Both the position numbers and the translations under genes were made by a program. From NCBI GenBank assembly GCA_027600665.1, contig JADGJL010000607.1, forward strand, positions 1 through 17,357: 17,357 nt of DNA, written 5' to 3'. The notes under the pieces were generated by a model. It was not told the origin of the DNA, ran no database searches, and was given only the letters and a program-made list of their open reading frames with translations. Within the stretch, counting starts at the first letter, position 1. Every line of letters starts with the position of its first letter. Origin of the DNA: Irineochytrium annulatum. Lineage: Eukaryota > Chytridiomycota > Chytridiomycetes > Chytridiales > Chytridiaceae. This document shows, one piece after another, positions 1 to 8,455 of this stretch.

Positions 1-525
1 GCCCCCACACCACCCCGGCCACCGCCCGTCGTGACGAAGCCGACGGAGCTCCGGTTGCAGCACCGCCGTTTTGCGCACAGCGAGCCCGACATCCCGACGG
101 TCGCGTTCGATGCGTCCCGCGCGCACGGGCACATCCAGCATGCCTCGAACCATTTGAGTAGCGGCGGCGTGCGGCAGAACAGCTCCGGGTCAATGTATTC
201 CATGACAAACCAGACGCGCGTGCCCGCGTCAACCGCTCTAGAGCCGACACCGCCGCCCATCCGGTCGCCTAGTCTGAACTTCATCGTGGACTCGGGTCAT
301 CTGACGGTGATGAGGACTGGTGAGATCATGAGGAATAGGGGGTTCTCGTTCAGTCAGTCGCCGGGGGCGAGAGATGTCATCATGGGGCGGAATAGCAGCA
401 CGGATCCCGGCGGGAGGTTCAGTATTGCGGAGTACAGGAAGAAGAGCGCCAGTGAGGCGAATTTGGACGCGTCGAGGCGTGGGGAGCTTTTGAGGGTGTT
501 GCCGAGGGGCGCTACGGATGTGTGA
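1..525 (+). CDS. C-terminal part of an unrecognised low-complexity protein (5' end outside window)
   Basis: The frame is open from base 1 to a TGA at 523-525, giving about 174 residues, so the start lies to the left of the window. It has no ATG near its beginning and should be read as a C-terminal fragment. The visible part starts proline-rich and is then rich in Ser, Arg, Asn and Pro, with many basic-Ser patches (for example SEPDIPTVAFD, NRGFSFSQSPG, RKKSASEANLD) of the kind often phosphorylated. I see no folded domain, membrane segment or signal. The composition resembles the disordered tail of a signalling or cytoskeletal protein, but I do not recognise the family. It converges on the moaC gene, with 195 bp between the two stops. 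Confidence 0.6.
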   Translation, partial: APTPPRPPPVVTKPTELRLQHRRFAHSEPDIPTVAFDASRAHGHIQHASNHLSSGGVRQNSSGSMYSMTNQTRVPASTALEPTPPPIRSPSLNFIVDSGHLTVMRTGEIMRNRGFSFSQSPGARDVIMGRNSSTDPGGRFSIAEYRKKSASEANLDASRRGELLRVLPRGATDV

Positions 526-720
526 GGGGTGATCGGTGTGGGTATGATAAATATGAGGCTTCTCCCGGACATATGATCAGCATAGACGGACAGGCTCCTG
601 CAGCCAAACGCGGAACTACATTTAGAATAAGGATTTTTCGGCTTGTAGATAGATATTTTTATATCTTCATATATTAATTGCTAATGCAAATTGATGTGTC
701 ACTATGCTCGGTACATACAG
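526..720. other. Short convergent intergenic region, AT-rich
   Basis: This stretch separates two convergent stops and should hold the 3' ends of both transcripts. The part from about 615 to 700 is much more AT-rich than the genes around it (runs such as gatatttttatatcttcat), as expected for fungal 3' untranslated and polyadenylation sequence. No gene or RNA was seen. Confidence 0.5.
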
Positions 721-1320
721 CTACTTCCCAACAAAAGTCCCGCTCTTCCCGCCGGACTTGAAGACCACTCGAATATCCGTAATGCGGATGGCCTTATCCA
801 CTGCTTTGCACATGTCGAACACGGTCAGCGCCGCCCCAGAGACGGCTGCCATGGCCTCAACCTCGACACCCGTCTTCCCCACGCACTCCGCCGACGCCAT
901 GATTTCCACTGCCATCCCTTTCGCGTCCAAATCAAAGTCCACCTGCACCTTGGTCAGAGCCAGCGGATGCGCCAGAGGGATGTTGTAGCCCGCCTGCTTC
1001 GCGGCATGAATGCCCGCGATGCGGGCAACAGTAAGGACGTCACCCTTAGCGATCGCGTTGGATTCCAGAAGCAAGAAGGCGTCGGGTGAGGAGAAGAGAA
1101 CGCTGCCCTTGGCGCGGGCGACGCGGTGGGAGTCGGGCTTCTGAGAGACGTTGACCATGTCGGCTTTACCGGCGAGGTCGACGTGAGACAGCCGCGGGGA
1201 TGCCGGGGACGTCGAGGACGAGGACGAGGATCGCCATAGGGTGGGGTGGGCCGAGACGGCGGCCAAGCGAACACGCGGGGAGCTTCTAATGAGGCGCCAA
1301 CAGCACTGTGCGCGGAGCAT
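721..1320 (-). CDS. moaC: MoaC-type cyclic pyranopterin monophosphate synthase, probably mitochondrial
   Basis: This is a single-exon gene of 199 residues with ATG at 1320 and TAG at 723-721. MoaC converts the 3',8-cyclo-GTP product of MoaA into cyclic pyranopterin monophosphate, the first pathway intermediate of molybdenum cofactor. Residues from about 45 align throughout with MoaC: HVDLAGKADMVNVSQKP, the KGDVLTVARIAGIHAAK block (catalytic Lys region), GKTGVEVEAM, the DMCKAVD motif with active-site Asp and Lys, and SGGKSG near the C terminus. The first 40 or so residues are Arg/Ser-rich and almost free of acidic residues, like a mitochondrial targeting peptide; this fits the matrix location known for eukaryotic cPMP synthesis. 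The family loop PLCHPL reads PLAHPL here, keeping the His but losing the Cys. The gene stands alone and is not fused to a MoaA domain. It shares a 79-bp divergent upstream region with the next gene. Confidence 0.95.
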   Translation of the reverse strand: MLRAQCCWRLIRSSPRVRLAAVSAHPTLWRSSSSSSTSPASPRLSHVDLAGKADMVNVSQKPDSHRVARAKGSVLFSSPDAFLLLESNAIAKGDVLTVARIAGIHAAKQAGYNIPLAHPLALTKVQVDFDLDAKGMAVEIMASAECVGKTGVEVEAMAAVSGAALTVFDMCKAVDKAIRITDIRVVFKSGGKSGTFVGK

Positions 1321-1399
1321 CTTACTCTAAATTGAACCTTGCAACTAGAACGGGGGCCAAGCATCCCTCAACCCTCTCTCCCTTCGCCCCTTCGTTTTG
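1321..1399. promoter_or_regulatory. Short bidirectional promoter region between moaC and the Q-rich protein gene
   Basis: Only 79 bp separate the two divergent start codons, so both promoters and 5' leaders must lie here or overlap the genes. The + strand half is a pyrimidine-rich stretch (ccctctctcccttcgcccct at about 1370-1389) just before the ATG, as in leaders of many fungal genes. There is no clear TATA box. The assignment is inferred from geometry only. Confidence 0.45.
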
Positions 1400-3634
1400 A
1401 TGACGGTCCCCGACGAGAGGATCGACGACGGGACACCTCCGCCCAAGGACGACGCCGTGGCGGCCGCCGCCGGCCTCCCCCCCGCAGCGCCGATGACGAC
1501 CACACCCGCGAAACCCGTGCGGGCCAACTCGTGGGATCCCTCGCGGGACATGGATCGCCGCCGTTCTGTATCGGTTATAACGGCCGCGTCGCCCATCATC
1601 GCAATGCACTCGCCGCCCCACCACCTAACCCACGACCGTGACCGCGCCTCCCCCCCCCAAAGCCCGATCGCGCTGACTAGCGGCTTCCTCTCGTTCACGT
1701 CCCCTCACGCGCCGCCCCACCAACTGCCGTCCTCGCATCCAGAGCCGGCCGCGTTCCCCAGGAGAATGTCGCTGCCGTATCAGCCGAGCACCATGCACGA
1801 CTTCCCGGCCGAGCCATTGTCACCCGCCAACTTGAAGGACATGCCATTTCGCTTCCCGATCACACCAGCGAACCAGGTGCCCGCCAACGCGGACGTGCCC
1901 GCCTCTTTTGTGCATTCGGAGGGAATGACCCTGCCAGCAAGACATCAGTCGCCCCCCCTTCACTTGCCGCCGCGGCATCCACAACAATACATGCGGCCTC
2001 CCCTGAATGCGGCCCTGCGCCGCTTCTCGCAGCCAGAGGTCATCCCGTCGCCACTTTCTCGTCCGGCGGCGGTACCGTTTAGCCGTCTTAACACCCTTAC
2101 TGAAACCAGCCCGATGTTGCCGGCTCAGAACGTGGAATGTTATCATGGTATGCGCAGCCCGGACGCTATTGAGCCCGAATGCCCTAATGGGATGCCGCGA
2201 CCTCATTTCCAACAGTTTCCTCCTCATCTGCCACAGACCTATCAGCAACATCACCCACAATACCACCAGCAACAGCAGCAGCAGTATCTACAACAGCGTC
2301 AGAATTACCTAGAGCAACAGCACCCTCATCAGCAGCAGTATATGCAGCAACAATTCCTTCACCAGCAGCAAATACAACAACAACAGCACTCCTATCTCCA
2401 CCCGCCATACCAACATTCAAACGCGAACCCTTACCTGCCAAATCCACAACCGCACTTCCCCCCAATTGTCGATCGCGGCACGCTTGTCGCAGCACAGGCG
2501 GCCGTTGACGCCTCTACCACCATGTCCATCCACTCCCTTGCTCCATCTTCCACCACCTTTGCGTCAAGGCACATGGAGCCCGCCGCGTGGCGGCGCCGCC
2601 GACTAATGGAAGATCAGGTTTATGATGCCGAATCCAGACGCGCGGATCCAACGGCGCAACCCACAGCGTCCGCGTCCGCGTCGAACACGCTTGAGCAACC
2701 CCGCGTGTCCATGCCGGCGACGCTGCGCGAATGGGGCCGCGTCGGACTACCGCTAGCGACCGTGGCAGTATGCTTGCTATTCCCGCCGGGGATCCTCGTC
2801 GTCGTCTTCGGGATGTGGATCTGGCGTGGTGGCGTGAGCCATGCCGCGCAGGGATTGTTGGAGCAAGGCAGGCGGATAACCGGTGTTGGATACAAGCGGC
2901 GGAGGAGGTTTAGTGATGCGACTGCGTCGGATGCGGCGGAGGCGGTTGCGGCGTGGGAGGCGGGAAGGAGAGGCGTGAGTGAGCTCACGAGCGTGACGGT
3001 TGTTGAGGACGTTGGTGGGCAAAACCGTACGGACGACGACGGGATCGTGGACGCGCCGCCGCTCGATGACGCGGCCGCGTTTGTTGATGACTGTGCTGAT
3101 ATGCCGACAGTGGACGCCGATGCCGCGGCGCTCGCGCGTCGGCGGCGGTCTGACTCGGCAGCGATTGCAGCTGGTGCCTCGATCGCAGACGAGGACAAGG
3201 ACGCGATTTCTAACCCCATGCTCGGCATCGATTGGCGGAGACACCTCCCGCCCGCCATGGACGCGCATCGGCCGCAGTATTTGCATCACCCGGCAAGGCC
3301 GTTGCCAGTCGCGGCGGCGGCAACTTTGGGGATGGGAGGAGGCGGGGTGCCGTTTCCGCATGGGGCGGTTATGTATGAGGGTGAGGTTGTACCCGGTGGG
3401 TTATCGAACGGGCCGGTCGTGTATGAAGGCGTGTTGGCCGAGGCGGTCCCGGTGGCTGAGGCGGGTGTGGGTCACAATGAGGCATTCGCGGCCGGTGTCG
3501 CGGTCGGGATGGGCATGCTCCCGCCTTTACCGCCATTGACTAACGGTGACGCGATCCCTGGCTTGGTGGGCGAGGAAGGCTTGACGGAGGGCGCTCTGAT
3601 GGACTGGGTCAACCAGGTGCGCGGGGATAAATAG
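1400..3634 (+). CDS. Unrecognised 744-residue protein with a Q/H/Y-rich region and one membrane segment
   Basis: This is one uninterrupted frame from ATG 1400 to TAG 3632-3634. An in-frame TTG precedes the ATG but is not needed as a start. Residues 1-278 are Pro/Ser/His-rich and look disordered. Residues 279-355 are close to half Gln, mixed with His, Tyr and Pro, the longest pure Gln run being six; this composition resembles prion-like domains. Near residue 395 is a basic patch (AAWRRRRLMEDQ). Residues 449-475 (GLPLATVAVCLLFPPGILVV followed by VFGMWIW) form one clear hydrophobic membrane segment, followed by a basic stretch (YKRRRRFSDA near 497). The rest is Ala/Asp/Gly-rich, with two related pieces, VMYEGEVVPGG and VVYEGVLAEAV. 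No signal peptide or known domain was seen. It is probably a single-pass membrane protein with a long disordered N-terminal arm; function and topology are unknown. Confidence 0.75.
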   Translation: MTVPDERIDDGTPPPKDDAVAAAAGLPPAAPMTTTPAKPVRANSWDPSRDMDRRRSVSVITAASPIIAMHSPPHHLTHDRDRASPPQSPIALTSGFLSFTSPHAPPHQLPSSHPEPAAFPRRMSLPYQPSTMHDFPAEPLSPANLKDMPFRFPITPANQVPANADVPASFVHSEGMTLPARHQSPPLHLPPRHPQQYMRPPLNAALRRFSQPEVIPSPLSRPAAVPFSRLNTLTETSPMLPAQNVECYHGMRSPDAIEPECPNGMPRPHFQQFPPHLPQTYQQHHPQYHQQQQQQYLQQRQNYLEQQHPHQQQYMQQQFLHQQQIQQQQHSYLHPPYQHSNANPYLPNPQPHFPPIVDRGTLVAAQAAVDASTTMSIHSLAPSSTTFASRHMEPAAWRRRRLMEDQVYDAESRRADPTAQPTASASASNTLEQPRVSMPATLREWGRVGLPLATVAVCLLFPPGILVVVFGMWIWRGGVSHAAQGLLEQGRRITGVGYKRRRRFSDATASDAAEAVAAWEAGRRGVSELTSVTVVEDVGGQNRTDDDGIVDAPPLDDAAAFVDDCADMPTVDADAAALARRRRSDSAAIAAGASIADEDKDAISNPMLGIDWRRHLPPAMDAHRPQYLHHPARPLPVAAAATLGMGGGGVPFPHGAVMYEGEVVPGGLSNGPVVYEGVLAEAVPVAEAGVGHNEAFAAGVAVGMGMLPPLPPLTNGDAIPGLVGEEGLTEGALMDWVNQVRGDK
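2234..2464 (+). repeat. Q/H/Y-rich low-complexity coding tract (prion-like)
   Basis: This part of the 744-residue protein gene encodes short Gln runs separated by His, Tyr, Leu and Pro, for example HQQQQQQYLQQRQNYLEQQH. CAG and CAA codons are mixed, so it is not a clean CAG microsatellite, although it could have grown from one. The mixing hints that the Gln-rich composition, not the DNA repeat, is being kept. Confidence 0.8.
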
Positions 3635-4004
3635 AGACACGTCGGATTTGCGTGTTGCCCTCATGTCGTTGTTTGGATAGATGCTCAACACCCTTACGAA
3701 CTGGCTCCTGTGACTTATCCTATGCTTTCATGTTGCGTTTTTGCGGTGAGCGTTTATACCTCTCGGGCGCCTTTTCGGCTTGCCCAAGGTCTTAAGAATG
3801 TTTCTATGAGCTCGAAAGCAGTATAATTAAGAACAAGCGAGTAGCAGGCCCCTCGCTGCCATCTCGAACTTCAACATCGCGTGGGATCCGACGAGGCCGT
3901 CGGTCTCAACATTAGCCAATAAACGATTTCCAGATCCCAGTCAACTTCCAATTCCTTCCTCACGTCCATCGCCCACGCGACCTTCGCATCCCACATCTCG
4001 CGAC
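3635..4004. promoter_or_regulatory. Intergenic region with the calreticulin promoter
   Basis: This 370-bp gap between two genes on the same strand contains no open frame worth calling. A CCAAT box lies at 3916-3920, about 85 bp before the calreticulin ATG. Nine bases later comes CCAGA, a partial match to the second half of the ER stress element (CCAAT-N9-CCACG). AATAAA at 3918-3923 overlaps the CCAAT box and could alternatively serve 3' processing of the upstream gene. A TATAAT-like string sits at 3822-3827. These are weak sequence matches only. Confidence 0.35.
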
Positions 4005-5712
4005 ATGAACTTGAAGGCCGTTCTTGGGCTGTTGCTGCTGGCGCCGTCCGCCATCTTCGCGAAGACCTACTTTAAGGAGACGTTCGACTGTAAGTTCCTT
4101 GGCATGTGCGCGAGATCGTGCAGGGAACTCCTGACTCAACGCTCTCAATCGCAGCCGACTCATGGAGCGACAAGTGGATCCAGTCCAAGTCCAACGACGG
4201 CTACGGCGCCTTTAAGGTCACCCCCGGCAAATTCTATGCTGACGGAGCCAAGAAGGCCGCGCGGGGTCTGCAAACGAGCCAAGATGCGCACTTCTATGCC
4301 ATCTCGGCCAAGATGGACCAGGAGTTCGACAACGAGGGCAAGGACCTCGTGCTGCAGTTCTCGGCCAAGTTCGAGCAGAATATCGGTGGGTAGAATTGAA
4401 GGTGATGCGGAGGACGGGAGGTGTCGGAAGGGATTTGATTTGATGGAGATGCATACAGTGGTTCGGCTTTGTCATACTAAACGCGCTTTTTGTGTGTCTA
4501 AGACTGTGGTGGTGGTTACATCAAGCTGATGCCAAAGATGGAGCCGACTGACTTCAACGGCGACACCTCTTACAACATCATGTTCGGTCCCGATATCTGC
4601 GGCTTCGACAAGAAGGTGTGCTGTGATTTGTTTGAATACACATATTCGATGGTCAGCTTACATTCCACGCCAGATCCATGTCATTATCAACTATAAGGGT
4701 CAGAACCACCTTATCAAGAAGAAGCTCACGCCCGGGAGTGACCAGCTGACCCGTTAGTGTAGTGTTGATTCGGCGTATTTCCCGCCGTGAGCATTGCTGA
4801 TTCAATCTTGCAGACCTTTACACCCTCATTATCCACCCCGACCAGACCTATCAGGTCCTCCTTGACAACAAGGCGGAGGCCACGGGCTCCTTGACGGAGG
4901 ACTGGGACGTCCTGCCCCCGGCAAAGATCCCTGACCCGGACGAGTCCAAGCCCTCCGACTGGGTCGACGACGCCAAGATCGCGGACCCGGAGGACAAGAA
5001 GCCTGACGGCTGGGACGACATCCCCGAGTACGTGGTCGACCCGGACGCCGAGAAGCCCGAGGACTGGGACGACGACATGGACGGCGAGTGGGAGGCGCCC
5101 AAAATCAAGAACCCGGACTTTAAGGGCGCGTGGAAGGCGAAGATGATCGACAACCCGGCTTACAAGGGCGTGTGGGTGCACCCGGAGATTGACAACCCGG
5201 ATTACGGTACATTATCTACCCGCTGATTATTGAACAAGGGTGACTAACTTTACCTTTGCTGGGGTTGGTAGTGGAGGACAAGACTATCTACCACTACAAC
5301 TCGGCCTACGTCGGCTTCGACCTTTGGCAGGTGAAGGCGGGAACCATTTTCGACAACATCATCGTGACGGACTCGGTCGCGGAAGCCAAGAAGTTCGCTG
5401 ACGAGACTTTTAACAAGTACCAGGAGGGCGAGAAGGCCGCCAAGGTACTTTTTTACTTTCTCTTTGTCACCTGAAAATCTTATGCTGACGGATCAATCGC
5501 AGGACAAGCTGGACGAGGAGGAGAAGAAGAAGGCCGAGGCGGAGGCGGCCAAAAAGAAGGCGGAGGAGGACGCGAAGAAGGAGGCCGAGAAGCCCGAGGA
5601 GGTGGAAGCAGAGCTGGACGAGGATGAGGAGGAGGAGAAGCCGAAGAAGGTCGAGAAGAAGAAGGAGGACAAGAAGAAGGCGGCGAAGGAGGAGGATCAC
5701 GATGAGCTTTAA
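4005..5712 (+). CDS. CALR: Calreticulin, soluble ER lectin chaperone ending in HDEL
   Basis: Calreticulin is a calcium-binding ER chaperone that holds monoglucosylated glycoproteins. Seven exons (4005-4089, 4155-4385, 4503-4615, 4674-4752, 4814-5206, 5272-5444, 5503-5712) join into 427 residues. Residues 1-19 are a signal peptide ending in AIFA. The lectin domain shows GLQTSQDAHFYAIS, FEQNIDCGGGYIKL and FGPDICGFDKK, including the conserved Cys pair. The P domain (about 206-300) has three type-1 repeats (IPDPDESKPSDW, IADPEDKKPDGW, VVDPDAEKPEDW) and three type-2 repeats (IKNPDFKGAW, MIDNPAYKGVW, EIDNPDY). The 3+3 count is that of calreticulin; calnexin has 4+4. The C domain resumes with GFDLWQVKAGTIFDNI, and the last exon is a Glu/Lys-rich helix ending in HDEL. 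There is no transmembrane segment, which also argues against calnexin. All introns are GT-AG, 58-117 nt. It lies 372 bp upstream of the glucoamylase on the same strand. Confidence 0.97.
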
Positions 5713-6084
5713 CGGGGGGGATCTTGTTCGCTCCGCATTTGGGGTTTCTTTGTTAGTTGATCTTACTTGTCCGGTCTTCCTTTCCTACTTGCTTTTATTG
5801 CACCTTTGCCATTACTTGGGACCTTTGGGCATGTTATTGGGTTGTATCTCTTAGGATTGAGGATTAGCTTACCGCATAGGATGTTTTGGCGGCTGTATGC
5901 GGCCATGTGGCCATATGGAAATAGATACTTTAAAGATGAGAACATCACGAATTGATGAAGTATGGCAAGGAACAGAGAGGATCGATGAGTAAGCTTGAAC
6001 AACCAACGAGTAATCAATAGGCACATAAAATAACACCCGTTCATCATCTTGCCTCCTCCACACCTCGCCAGCCTACGAATCTCC
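5713..6084. other. Intergenic region: calreticulin 3' end and glucoamylase upstream region
   Basis: The 372 bp contain no convincing gene. The first half is T-rich after the calreticulin stop. A perfect small inverted repeat, GGCCA-TG-TGGCC, lies at 5901-5912, followed at once by CATATG. The last 100 bp should hold the glucoamylase promoter and leader if translation starts at 6085. No clear TATA or CCAAT box was seen. Confidence 0.4.
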
Positions 6085-8455
6085 ATGGAGCTGCTGACTC
6101 GGCTTTGGACGACGGCAGGCGCTTCAGATGCGGACGGGGACGAGTGCGAGGACTGCTCCGCGACATCCTCTCTACCGAGGGACGGGAAGTGGGCTCGGTG
6201 AGTTGACCACATACGCGTCCGCCACGAGTTGCTTCAGACCTGAGCCAGGTCGTGTTATTGCAAGGACCCTTCCCTTTATTAACACCGTCTTCGTTTTGTT
6301 TGTCTGGTTTTTAATCGATTTTTGTCCCTATTCTTTTGAGTGTTGTTTAACCGATTTACAACATACCTGCTTTTCTCGATAGACTCGCTGATCCTCCCGC
6401 TTCCCCCAGGAATGAACTTTTCGTTCTTCTGCTTCCAAGCACGCGAAATCAGGTCAACCGGTTACCGAGCCTCCTTGGACGTGTCATCTTGTTTGTGCTT
6501 GTTCTTGCGGCGCTGGCTATGAGAGTGTTCGCCTCTTTGGTTATACTGGATCCGTCCACAAATCTTTCGTCTAAGGTTGAGGTCTTGAGTTATCTTTACG
6601 ACGGGTCGGCGTTGAGCGGGGACGTTATTGTTGAGAATGTCGCGCTTGACAAGGTCGTCAAGATCAAATATAGCACGCTTGATGGCACTTGGGAGGGAGA
6701 GTGCGACGCGGCGTATGCATCGGGCCCGGAGTTGGATAACTTTGAGACGTGGGCGTTTAACTGTCCGATTGACGCGAGGGGTATAAGGTATGTAAGGTAT
6801 GTACTAGGTTTGTCGCTCAAGTAGCTCTAGCCAATTCTTCGTACAGTATGAGGTGGATGGCAATATCTACTACGATAATGGCTGCGGTTACGATTGCAAC
6901 TACCCCGTGAACGCGGGCAAGCCACCGCCAACAGGGCCAGCACCTGATATAACGGCGTGGTTTAATGCATCTTATCCGGTCGCGATAAAGGTTTGCTCGT
7001 TTTTTTGCCCGGAATAGCATTGTTGCTGACGGGTATTAGAAATTGAAAGCAAACCTTCATCCGGCAAATACGAAACCGGGCGTTGTTGTCGCCGCACCCG
7101 AGTCGAATGTGATCAACAATTATTTCTACCACTGGTGCGTGGTCAATGAACGTTCTTTCCTTGCATTCTCATGGTCGTCTGACATAGGATCCGTGACGCT
7201 GGACTCGTAATGTCCGTTGTCAACTCCCTCTACGTTGATGGCGACGAATCCGTCGAAGCGCTCTTTGCCGATCATCAAGTTTTCAATCACGATTTACAAA
7301 ACAAGCCGCTTCTATCTGGCCTGGGCGAAGTAAAGGTCCACGTTAATGGCGATGACTACACCGGAGATTGGTGTAGGCCGCAGAATGATGGGCCGGCCCT
7401 ACGAGCGTCTTCGTTTATCCGATTTGCGAAGGCATACTACGAGAACACGGACGACATGGCCCGAGTGCTCTCAATGTATAACTCTTCAGACCTGGGCGTT
7501 ATCGTTGCCGACTTGGACTACATTGCGAAGCCTTCTACTTACGAGGACGCTGAGGGTTGTGATTTATGGGAGGAGAGGAGAGGCGAGTTGCCCAGTTTAA
7601 ACCTGCGGCGAATGTTAACTAGGTGTCCTTGCAGATATCTACTTATGGACCCTTGGAGCACAACAGCGAGCTCTTCACGAAGGAGCAGAGCTGGCGACCT
7701 TTCTCGGCGACACGCGCCGCGCCGTCGCATGGTCGAAGGCCGCGAAAGCTCTCTCCGAACTCCTGCCGTCCTTCTATGACCAGGGCACCCGCCTCCTCGG
7801 CCGAGGCCTCTCCGACCGGACGCTCGACTCTGCCATAACGCTCCACGCGATCCACAACGCGCACGACGGCCCTCTCGGCCCCTCGGACGATCGCCTCCTC
7901 CGCACGGTCCACGCGTTTGCCTCGACCTTCGAGGCCGAGTACGCCGTTAATCGAAAGGTGCGCGTCGACGTCGCGGGCTTACCCTTAGCCCACGCCATCG
8001 GCCGGTATCTAGGAGACGTCTACGACGGCTCAATTGATTTCTCCAACGGCCGCGTTGGGAACCCGTGGTATTTGACAACGATGGCGGTCGCGGAGCTCTA
8101 CTACAAGACCGCGACGGCCTACATCCGTGAGGGGAGCGTGTCGGTAACACCGCTGAATAGACGGTTCTTTCTCGGGCCGAGACCTGCGGGGCTGGGGTTG
8201 AGCCGGCTGGGTGACGGAGAGTACGACAGCGACTCCGAGACGTTCGACAAGGTTGTCGGGGCGCTGCAGTCACTGGGGGACAGCTACGCGAGAAGGGTGA
8301 AGCATCACTCCGGCGAGGGGGAGCTGTCGTTGAGCGAGCAGTTTGGGAGAGAGGACGGGCACCCAACTGGGGTTAAGGATTTGACGTGGTCTTATGCGTC
8401 GCTTATCTCTGCGGCGCGCGCGAGGCGGGAGATGCTACAGCTCCAGAATCGATGA
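6085..8455 (+). CDS. CBM21-GH15 glucoamylase with a probable N-terminal membrane anchor
   Basis: Glucoamylase releases glucose from the non-reducing ends of starch or glycogen. The exon model 6085-6197, 6410-6787, 6831-6990, 7040-7134, 7188-7582, 7635-8455 gives 653 residues. Residues 1-58 are polar with an acidic Cys-containing patch (DGDECEDC). Residues 59-84 are hydrophobic (VILFVLVLAALAMRVFASLV), so a type II anchor is likely. Residues about 90-188 are a CBM21 starch-binding domain (VEVLSYLYDG, FFVQYEVDGNIYYDN), a Pro-rich linker follows, and GH15 spans about 218-653: NNYFYHWIRDAGL, WCRPQNDGPALRA, DLWEE at 374-378 with the general acid, GAQQRALHEGAELA, NPWYLTTMAVAELY, and SEQFGREDGHPTGVKDLTWS with the base at E615. 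The fifth intron (7583-7634) needs a GC-AG donor to keep DLWEE. The first exon and its 212-nt intron are the least certain part. If they are wrong, the next in-frame ATG is at 6519 and would cut the anchor. Confidence 0.88.
7583..7634 (+). other. Predicted GC-AG intron in the glucoamylase gene
   Basis: After the codons for DLWEERR the frame must shift to reach DIYLWTLGAQQRALHEG. No GT donor in the right phase lies after DLWEE. The sequence AGAG|GCGAGT matches the known GC-type donor pattern (AG|GCRAGT). The intron ends in ttgcag, has a TTAAC branch-like site at about 7615-7619, and is 52 nt, like its neighbours. The only in-phase GT choice (7556) would remove the catalytic acid. Confidence 0.65.

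Noticed and set aside
2260..2400. CAG microsatellite expansion
   Set aside because: Codons are mixed CAG and CAA and interrupted by His, Tyr and Leu codons, so there is no long pure repeat.
4005..5712. Calnexin as the identity of the P-domain chaperone
   Set aside because: There is no transmembrane segment, the P domain has three plus three repeats, and the chain ends in HDEL.
6128..6382. Independent small plus-strand ORF before the glucoamylase
   Set aside because: It lies mostly in the first intron in a frame different from the proposed first exon and shows no recognisable features.
7556..7634. Canonical GT-AG intron from 7556 in the glucoamylase
   Set aside because: It keeps frame but would remove DLWEE with the general acid, while all other GH15 motifs are intact; the GC-AG choice is favoured, with 7556 kept as a possible alternative.
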